The position numbers and the translations under genes were made by a program. From the NCBI RefSeq assembly GCF_026393345.1, contig NZ_JAPLAI010000035.1:1-64000 (forward strand): a DNA stretch of 64,000 bases, given 5' to 3'. Positions 58,458 to 64,000 of this stretch are shown here, piece by piece. Every line of letters begins with the position of its first letter. Positions within the stretch are counted from its first letter, which is position 1. The notes below the pieces were generated by a model, which saw only the letters and a list, made by a program, of their open reading frames with translations, had not been told where the DNA came from and made no database searches. This DNA comes from Microbacterium sp. Lineage in GTDB: Bacteria > Actinomycetota > Actinomycetes > Actinomycetales > Microbacteriaceae.

Positions 58458-58494
58458 CACGAACGCCCCGACAGGACCTGTCGGGGCGTTCGTG
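58458..58494 (-). terminator. Terminator of the hydrolase operon
   Basis: CACGAACGCCCCGACAG and CTGTCGGGGCGTTCGTG form a perfect 17-bp stem with a 3-base loop, 9 bases beyond the stop of the last hydrolase gene on the minus strand. It is the strongest hairpin seen in the window. Confidence 0.82.
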
Positions 58495-58502
58495 TGGAAG
58501 CG

Positions 58503-60215
58503 TCAGTCCACCACGAAGGGAAGCAGCAGGCGCGAGGGATGCTGAGCATCCCGGTACACCTTGTGCGTCACCGCACGCCCCACCGGCAGGTGGAAGGCGT
58601 CGGGCGGCAGCAGCGCGTTGTGCTCGTCGGCCATCGGCTCGTTGTTCGACAGCTCCACCGTGAGCTTGTGCCCGGGCAGGAGCGTCGCCGCGAACGGATA
58701 GATCCGCAGCACGTACTCCTCGATCTTCCCGGGCTCCACCGGCACCGCGCGGGTGTGCGGGTGGTAAGGGTTGCCCTCGGTCGTGCGCTCGTCGAGCTCA
58801 CGGTGGGATGCCTTGAGGTAGGCCGTGGTCAGCAGCTGACGCTTGCCGCCCGGCGCCTCGTCCCAGAACCGGAGGATGAGGTTCGTGTCGGGCTGGTCGA
58901 TCTCCACGAACAGGTGCGCCGCACCGGTGCCCATGATCTCGACCGGCTCCTCGAACACGGGCGTGGACCAGCTGATGATCTCGACGGTGTCGGTGACGGT
59001 GAGCGGGGCCTGGTAGAAGCCATCGGGGGCCGAGTACTCCGGCCCCATGGGCTCCGGCTCGGTCGAGAGCTTCCGGCGCGTGCGCAGGTACAGCGGGCGG
59101 TGTTCGGTCCGCTTGGGCGGGAACTGGTCGCCGTGCACGTACTCCCGCGTGCCCTCGACGAACACGCTCACCGGCGGCTCGTCCATCACACCGTTCTCGA
59201 TGCCCTTGATCCAGTAGTCGTACCAGCGGAACATCTTGTCGTGCTCCTCGACCCAGGGGCGCGACTGCATGGGCGGGTAGGGGCCGATCGTCAGCTTCTT
59301 CGGGCCGCCGAGTGCCTCGTAGGCCTCGATCGTGCCGTCCATGGTCCAGCCGCGGCCCTGGTCGATCTGCAGCCAGACCGGCACCTCCACCTGCGGGGCG
59401 AGGGTGATGGGGTTCCGCTCCTCGTACCAGGGGCCGTCGAGCTCGTTCGTGATGATGTCGAACCATGCCTCGTGGTGCACCGGGTAATGCAGGGTGTGCA
59501 CCAGGTTCGGCCACGCCTGCACGTCGGGGTCGGCGAGGCGCTCCACCACGCGCGCTTTGAGCTCGTCGTCGGAGAGGGTCTCCAGCATCCGGCTCTTGAT
59601 GCGGTCGGTGAACGCCCAGCCGGAGTCGCCGCCGCGTCCCTCACGGGCGGCGCGCGGCATGAGCCACATGATGCCGCCGTGGTAGGTGGTCTCGTAGAAG
59701 TCGTAGTGCCCGCCGGAGATGAAGCAGGCCTTCAGGGACGGCGGACGCTCCGCCGCCGCGAGCAGCTGCATCGAGCCGAAGTAGGAGATGCCGATCATGC
59801 CGACTCGGCCATCGCACCACGGCTGCGCAGCAACCCACTCGATGAAGTCGTAGGCGTCCTCGCCGAGCGAGACGCCGCCGGCGTTGTAGTTGCCGATGTG
59901 CTCGCCCTCGCTGCCGCCGGAGCCGCGGAGGTCGCCGATGACGTGCACGTAGCCCTCGTCGACCACGCGGGCGATGTCCCCCGCCTCGATGCAGCCGTCC
60001 CACATGGGCGAGGGGCGCCGCTGCGGCGGCATCGTCAGCGCGAGCGCCTGCAGCTCCTTGCCGTAGGGGCTCAGGGCGACGAGGGCCGGGCGGGGCTCGT
60101 CGCCGATGCCGTACGCGTCGCCGACGAGGACGACGCCGTCGCGCATCGGGATGCGGAGGTCCTTGGACACGGTGATCTCACGCGTGCCGGCGGTAATGGT
60201 GGTGGTGTTCGTCAT
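58503..60215 (-). CDS. CocE/NonD-family (X-Pro dipeptidyl-peptidase-like) hydrolase
   Basis: The 570-aa serine hydrolase of the S15/CocE type cleaves ester or amide bonds. The alpha/beta-hydrolase part begins with IPMRDGVVLVGDAYG; the nucleophile Ser is in MIGISYFGSMQLLAA near residue 145, after GRVGM. The oxyanion Tyr lies at SPYGK. The C-terminal part (from about residue 370) is the jelly-roll beta domain seen in CocE. It is the last gene of the hydrolase operon, overlapping the MBL-fold gene by ATGA. The substrate is unknown. Confidence 0.88.
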   Translation of the reverse strand: MTNTTTITAGTREITVSKDLRIPMRDGVVLVGDAYGIGDEPRPALVALSPYGKELQALALTMPPQRRPSPMWDGCIEAGDIARVVDEGYVHVIGDLRGSGGSEGEHIGNYNAGGVSLGEDAYDFIEWVAAQPWCDGRVGMIGISYFGSMQLLAAAERPPSLKACFISGGHYDFYETTYHGGIMWLMPRAAREGRGGDSGWAFTDRIKSRMLETLSDDELKARVVERLADPDVQAWPNLVHTLHYPVHHEAWFDIITNELDGPWYEERNPITLAPQVEVPVWLQIDQGRGWTMDGTIEAYEALGGPKKLTIGPYPPMQSRPWVEEHDKMFRWYDYWIKGIENGVMDEPPVSVFVEGTREYVHGDQFPPKRTEHRPLYLRTRRKLSTEPEPMGPEYSAPDGFYQAPLTVTDTVEIISWSTPVFEEPVEIMGTGAAHLFVEIDQPDTNLILRFWDEAPGGKRQLLTTAYLKASHRELDERTTEGNPYHPHTRAVPVEPGKIEEYVLRIYPFAATLLPGHKLTVELSNNEPMADEHNALLPPDAFHLPVGRAVTHKVYRDAQHPSRLLLPFVVD

Positions 60216-61156
60216 CGGGTGCTCTCCTGCTCGGCCGCGGGGCCGACGTGGGTGACGTAGCCGTTCATCGTCGTGAAGAACGGCGCGGGTTCGAGGGTGG
60301 GGTCACCGGTGTAGCCGAGTTGCGCGGCCACCGGCTCGAAGGGCGAGGACGGTGCCTCGGATGCGGCAAGGCCCACCGCGAGGTGCGGCAGCACGGCCGC
60401 GCGGATCTGTGCTTCCCGCTCGAGGCTTCCCTCGATCGCGGCGCGCGCATCCACGGCGTCGAGCACTTCGGGGAAGGCGGTGCCGTCGGCGCGGCGATAC
60501 GGATGGCCGAGATACAGGCGCTCCGGGCGGATGACGTCCCGCAGGTATTCGAGGCTCGCGCGGTAGCGATCCGGGTCCTCGTAGCCGGGGAAGCCGCTCG
60601 CCGCACCGTAGGCCTGCACGGCGTCGCCGACGAAGACGTCGCGGGTCTCGTCGAGCACGTACGCGACGGCGCCCTCGGTGTGGCCCGGGATGGCGTGGAC
60701 GCTGAGCGGCACGCCGCCGAGGTCGAAGGTCTCGCCGCCGGAGACCGCGATGGTCGGTTCCATCTCGCCGCCGATCGCGGCGGCGAGCAGGGCACGTTCG
60801 TGCGCCTCACCCTCGGGGTCGGGCAGCCAGCGCCCGCGGCCGTCGCGCCACTCCTGCACGTGCGCCTCCCGGGAGCGGAGGAACGGCGCGTCGGCGCGGT
60901 GGATGACGACCTCGGCCTTGCGGCCGGTGAGTTCCCACAGACCGTAGGCGCCACCCAGGTGATCGATGTGACCGTGGGTCAGCAGGATCCAGCGGACGTC
61001 CTCGATGCGGCGTCCAAGCGATTCCAGCTGCGCCCGCATCGCCTCCGGCGATTCGGTCACGCCGGCATCGACGATCGCGGGCTCGGGCGCATCGATGAAG
61101 AAGCTGCGGAGGCTGAAGCGTCCCCACGGCGCGACGAGCGGATAGACGAGACTCAT
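60212..61156 (-). CDS. MBL-fold metallo-hydrolase
   Basis: The 314-aa protein of the metallo-beta-lactamase fold has the metal motif HGHIDH, with other ligand candidates in HAIPGHTEGAVAYV and VFVGDAVQ. It opens with VYPLVAPWGRFSLRSFFID. Such enzymes hydrolyse lactones, thioesters or sulfates. It overlaps both neighbours by ATGA, so it is translated together with them. The substrate is unknown. Confidence 0.88.
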   Translation of the reverse strand: MSLVYPLVAPWGRFSLRSFFIDAPEPAIVDAGVTESPEAMRAQLESLGRRIEDVRWILLTHGHIDHLGGAYGLWELTGRKAEVVIHRADAPFLRSREAHVQEWRDGRGRWLPDPEGEAHERALLAAAIGGEMEPTIAVSGGETFDLGGVPLSVHAIPGHTEGAVAYVLDETRDVFVGDAVQAYGAASGFPGYEDPDRYRASLEYLRDVIRPERLYLGHPYRRADGTAFPEVLDAVDARAAIEGSLEREAQIRAAVLPHLAVGLAASEAPSSPFEPVAAQLGYTGDPTLEPAPFFTTMNGYVTHVGPAAEQESTR

Positions 61157-62067
61157 CGGCCCAGGAACTCCGCGGTCTGCGTGAACGCGCGCCCGTACTC
61201 CGGCAGCCAGGAGAAGTGCTGCACGAACCCGTGGCCGGCGCCGAGGTAGCGCGTGAGCGTGACGGGCACGCCCGCCTCCTCGAGGCGGCGCGCGTACAGC
61301 TCACCCTCGTCACGCATCGGGTCGAACTCCCCGGTGAGGACGAGCGCCGGCGGCAGGCCGGTCAGATCCTCCCGCTTGACCGGGGAGACGCGCGGGTCCT
61401 GCGGGTCGGCGGTCTGCATGTAGAACGCGTTGAACGGGGCGATGCCCGCGGTCTCCAGCCCGTAGCCGACCGCGTTCTCGGTCATCGACGGGTAACGGCC
61501 GGGGTCGAGGTCCAGGTCTACCGATGGGTAGAACATCACCTGGTGGGTGACGGCGTCCACGCCCGCATCGTGCAGCGTGGCCGCGATCGCCGCGACCATG
61601 GTGCCGCCGGAGCTGTCGCCCGCCAGGGCGAGCGTGGAGCCGTCCCAGCCCGCATCCTCGCCCTGCGCGATGACCCACCCGACGACGGCCTGGCCGTCCT
61701 CCAGCGCCGCCGGGAACGCGTTCTCAGGGGCGAGCCGGTACCCGACCGAGATGACCCGGAGGCCGGTCGCGGTGGCGAGCTGGCGCGCGATGTGGTCGTG
61801 CGTGTTCAGGCTCCCGAGGAACCAGGCACCGCCGTGGAAATACACGATGACCCCGGAGGCGTCCGCATCCGTGTCCGCGTAGACCCGGATGGGCACGTCG
61901 CTGACGGCGGTGTGCGCCACGGTGTCGACGACCTCGCGCACCGGGTGCCGGTCCGCGAGCGGGGGAACCTGCGCCTCCTCCCCCGCGCGCATGGCGACGG
62001 GATCGAGCGGGCCATCCTCGTGCGGGAGGGTCGCGAGGATGCGGGCGATCTCTGGATGCAGCGGCAT
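61153..62067 (-). CDS. Alpha/beta hydrolase of the hormone-sensitive-lipase family
   Basis: The 304-aa esterase has the HGG oxyanion motif in VYFHGGAWFLGS, nucleophile Ser in LALAGDSSGGTMV, catalytic Asp in GEFDPMRDEG and His in GAGHGFV. Short-chain esters are typical substrates. It lies 9 bases after the phosphotriesterase-like gene and overlaps the MBL gene by 4 bases. Confidence 0.92.
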   Translation of the reverse strand: MPLHPEIARILATLPHEDGPLDPVAMRAGEEAQVPPLADRHPVREVVDTVAHTAVSDVPIRVYADTDADASGVIVYFHGGAWFLGSLNTHDHIARQLATATGLRVISVGYRLAPENAFPAALEDGQAVVGWVIAQGEDAGWDGSTLALAGDSSGGTMVAAIAATLHDAGVDAVTHQVMFYPSVDLDLDPGRYPSMTENAVGYGLETAGIAPFNAFYMQTADPQDPRVSPVKREDLTGLPPALVLTGEFDPMRDEGELYARRLEEAGVPVTLTRYLGAGHGFVQHFSWLPEYGRAFTQTAEFLGR

Positions 62068-62076
62068 GTCGGCCTT

Positions 62077-63033
62077 TCAGGACGCCGGAGGAGTGAAGAA
62101 GTCGGCCACGTTGTCGACGAAGATCGTGCGGATCATCGCGTCGTCGACACCGGCTTCGTGCAGGCTCGGGATCAGCACTTCGAACAGGTAGTTGATGGTG
62201 TGGCCCTTGACGCCCGGCCAGCCGAGCGGGCTGCAGTTGGCGTCCGCGGCGGCGAGCACCTGGTCGGCGTGACCCTCGTTCAGGACCCGCAGGAAGTGAT
62301 CCAGGCGCTCCTGGCGTGGGCGGCCCCAGAACGGCGGGTCGGGCAGTTCGAGGTCGTACCCGAACGTGTCGAAGCCGAGGCGTCCCCCGCCGGCGAGGAT
62401 GCCCTGCTCGTCGACCTTGCCCTGGCTCACGCCATCGTCGACGTGACCGAACAGCACGCGCGAGAGCGGGAGACCCTCGTCGGCGAAGATGTCGATCGCG
62501 GGCTGCGCGTCGACGGCGAGGTGGGTGAGGATCGGCGCTCCGGTGGCTTTCGAGGCGCGGGCCGCGGCACGGTAGATGGTCATGTCCAGGGGCAGCATCT
62601 TGAAGCCCCGGCTCACGCCGACCTTGATGATGCCGGCCTTCGCGCCGCTCTGGCCGATCCCCACCGTCAGCTCGTGGATGAACTGGTCGGCGAGGTATTC
62701 GACGCTCGCGTCGGCGAAGAACTTCAGCGCGGTGTCGCCGCCGACGAAGCCGGTCGAGGCGATGAGGTGCACGCCCGTCTTCTCGGAGATCGACTTGTAG
62801 TAGTCGAGGTCGCGGCCGTTGCAGATGTCGGTGGCGTCGACGAAGGTCTCGCCACCGTACTCGCGGAACTTCCGGAGCTTGGGGATGGTCTCCTCGTAGC
62901 GCTGCTCCGGGGTCTTCCACCATTTCGTGTCGAGCTCGCTGCCGGGCATGCCGTAGCCGATGTGCTCGTGGATGGAGGTGAAGCCGAGTTCTTCGACGGC
63001 GACGGGGCCGAGGACGGTGTTGACGCGGGTCAT
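62077..63033 (-). CDS. Phosphotriesterase-family hydrolase, metal ligands intact
   Basis: The 318-aa amidohydrolase-superfamily protein has all expected binuclear-metal ligands: IHEH near residues 21-24, the carboxylated Lys in AGIIKVG, His in ILTHLAVD, His in LFGHVDDG and Asp in AAADANC. Members of this family are often lactonases or esterases more than true phosphotriesterases. It is separated from the paralogous gene upstream by one base and shares its opening TVLGPV. Confidence 0.9.
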   Translation of the reverse strand: MTRVNTVLGPVAVEELGFTSIHEHIGYGMPGSELDTKWWKTPEQRYEETIPKLRKFREYGGETFVDATDICNGRDLDYYKSISEKTGVHLIASTGFVGGDTALKFFADASVEYLADQFIHELTVGIGQSGAKAGIIKVGVSRGFKMLPLDMTIYRAAARASKATGAPILTHLAVDAQPAIDIFADEGLPLSRVLFGHVDDGVSQGKVDEQGILAGGGRLGFDTFGYDLELPDPPFWGRPRQERLDHFLRVLNEGHADQVLAAADANCSPLGWPGVKGHTINYLFEVLIPSLHEAGVDDAMIRTIFVDNVADFFTPPAS

Positions 63034-63034
63034 G

Positions 63035-64000
63035 TCAGTTCTCCTGTCCGGCGAGCACGGTCTGGGGGTTCGTGGCGAGGATCCGCGTGAGATCCTGCTC
63101 GCTCACCCCACGCTCCCGCAGCCGCGGGGCGAAGTCGGCGAGGACCGCGGTGAGAGCGGCGGGTGCCGGGGCGTGGCCGAACGCAGCGCCGGTGGACGAC
63201 GACGACAGCAGGATGCGGTCGGTCAAGCCCGCGTCGATGAGCGCGGCGACGAGGTCGGCCCGGGCGTCGTCGGCGAGGTGGCCGGATGCGGCATCCCACC
63301 CGACGTGGTCGATCGCCACGTACGCACCGCGCTCGGCGGCGGCGCGCGCGACGCCGTCCGCGTCGGCACGGTCGACGTCGGCGACGATGATGCGGGAGGC
63401 GGCGAGTCCCTCGCCGAGCGCGATCTCCAGTGCGGCGATCGGATCGGCGGTCGCACCGAACGACAGTGCGACGCCGGTGGTGGCGGCGGCACGCGCCGCG
63501 CCGCGCAGGAGGCTCTCATCGGTCGGCGTGGCGCCGGCGGCGGTGGCGTCGGTGACGATGAGGCCCGCGCCGCCCCGACGCTCGACCCGCGGCACGACCA
63601 TGCCTTCGGACACCTCGGCGGCGAAGAGGTCAGCGAACCGTTCGGCGGGCCACGGGGTCGGCGGGTTGGTCTGGGGCGTGAGGAAGTACCCGCCGAGGTT
63701 CTCCTCCGGACCCATCCCGGTCGAGGCCACGATGTGCACGCCCGTAGCCCGGGCGAGCTTCTCGTAGAGGCGCACGTCGCGCCCGTGGAACATACCCGTG
63801 CGGTCGACGACGGTGCCGCCGCCGGCGGCCTTGAACGCGTCCAGGTGCGCGCGCAGGCCCTCGAAGACCTCGGCGCGGTCGATCGTGATGTCGAAGGCGT
63901 ACTGGGCACCCGGGACGACCGAGAGCAGTGCTTCGTGGATTGCGACGACGCCGAGGTCGGCCGCATCCACGGGTCCGAGGACCGTGGTGACGGTGGTGCT
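63035..64000 (-). CDS. Phosphotriesterase-family paralogue lacking metal ligands (5' end outside window)
   Basis: The gene runs off the right edge. The visible 321 codons align with the neighbour from TVLGPVDAADLG to the C terminus, but each metal-ligand position is changed: IHEA for IHEH, GLIVTDA for GIIKVG, LSFGATAD for LTHLAVD, IVADVDR for LFGHVDD and LSSSSTG for AAADANC. It is therefore probably a non-catalytic pseudoenzyme, perhaps a partner of the intact paralogue. The ORF-track start (GTG 63970) is an internal Val codon. It is the first visible gene of the hydrolase operon. Confidence 0.82.
   Translation of the reverse strand, partial: STTVTTVLGPVDAADLGVVAIHEALLSVVPGAQYAFDITIDRAEVFEGLRAHLDAFKAAGGGTVVDRTGMFHGRDVRLYEKLARATGVHIVASTGMGPEENLGGYFLTPQTNPPTPWPAERFADLFAAEVSEGMVVPRVERRGGAGLIVTDATAAGATPTDESLLRGAARAAATTGVALSFGATADPIAALEIALGEGLAASRIIVADVDRADADGVARAAAERGAYVAIDHVGWDAASGHLADDARADLVAALIDAGLTDRILLSSSSTGAAFGHAPAPAALTAVLADFAPRLRERGVSEQDLTRILATNPQTVLAGQEN

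Noticed and set aside
63968-63970. GTG as start of the last gene
   Set aside because: Codons upstream continue the family N terminus (TTVLGP), so this is an internal Val and the true start is outside the window.

Overview
The window looks like a chromosome segment of a high-GC actinobacterium, most probably a Microbacterium-like member of the Microbacteriaceae. This rests on gene content and codon style, not on a marker gene. The pointers are the perM-purN-purH cluster, guaB/guaB3/guaA, stand-alone LigC and primase-polymerase genes, deazaflavin (F420)-type reductases, a DUF222/HNH protein, frequent GTG/TTG starts, 4-bp ATGA/GTGA gene overlaps, and very frequent use of CCGCATCC/GGATGCGG. Nearly all of it is ordinary chromosome. 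No prophage, IS transposase, CRISPR array or rRNA was seen.

Layout. 0-3.6 kb: a truncated sugar-binding lipoprotein, its LacI-type regulator with two operators, and a flavin disulfide reductase-like protein. 3.6-11.3 kb: purH-purN-perM, a PdaC-like deacetylase lipoprotein with a small membrane partner, a purine permease and a deazaflavin reductase. 11.3-18.5 kb: sucCD, a Rieske-tailed amine-oxidase-like flavoprotein with a divergent TetR gene, an acyl-CoA dehydrogenase and an AI-2E exporter. 18.5-25.6 kb: DNA repair (LigC, primase-polymerase, UvrD/PcrA helicase), an SseB-domain protein and an HNH/DUF222 protein. 25.8-27.5 kb: a membrane protein, a tRNA-like sequence and a small nuclease-fold-like protein. 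27.5-32 kb: a NarL-type two-component system divergent from an ABC exporter. 32-38.6 kb: small redox genes (thioredoxin-like, azoreductase/HxlR, deazaflavin reductase, haem-oxygenase-like oxidase plus CDGSH protein, flavodoxin) and an ABC-2 exporter. 38.6-44 kb: a Na+/H+ antiporter, a glycerophosphodiesterase, a Bax-inhibitor-like protein and a glycosyltransferase. 44-54 kb: guaA, a SURF1 protein, guaB3, a TetR/MFS efflux pair, TMEM175, a DUF559 protein flanked by palindromic repeats, and guaB. 54-58.3 kb: livHMGF. 58.5-64 kb: a minus-strand operon of five hydrolase-fold genes running off the right edge.

Purine metabolism is the main housekeeping theme: IMP synthesis (purH, purN), GMP branch (guaB, guaA, guaB3) and base uptake (NCS2). 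The most unusual items are: a phosphotriesterase paralogue that has lost every metal ligand, next to an intact one in the hydrolase operon; a LivH permease with a signal peptide and an extracytoplasmic beta-domain fused to its N terminus; a deazaflavin reductase with an apparent internal deletion translated from the guaA stop; a tRNA-like sequence with a CAT anticodon beside a PD-(D/E)XK-like gene; and two regulator/operator arrangements in which the operators sit inside readable promoters. Gaps between genes are all below about 300 bases. The larger ones are covered by the operator, tRNA-like, repeat and terminator entries.
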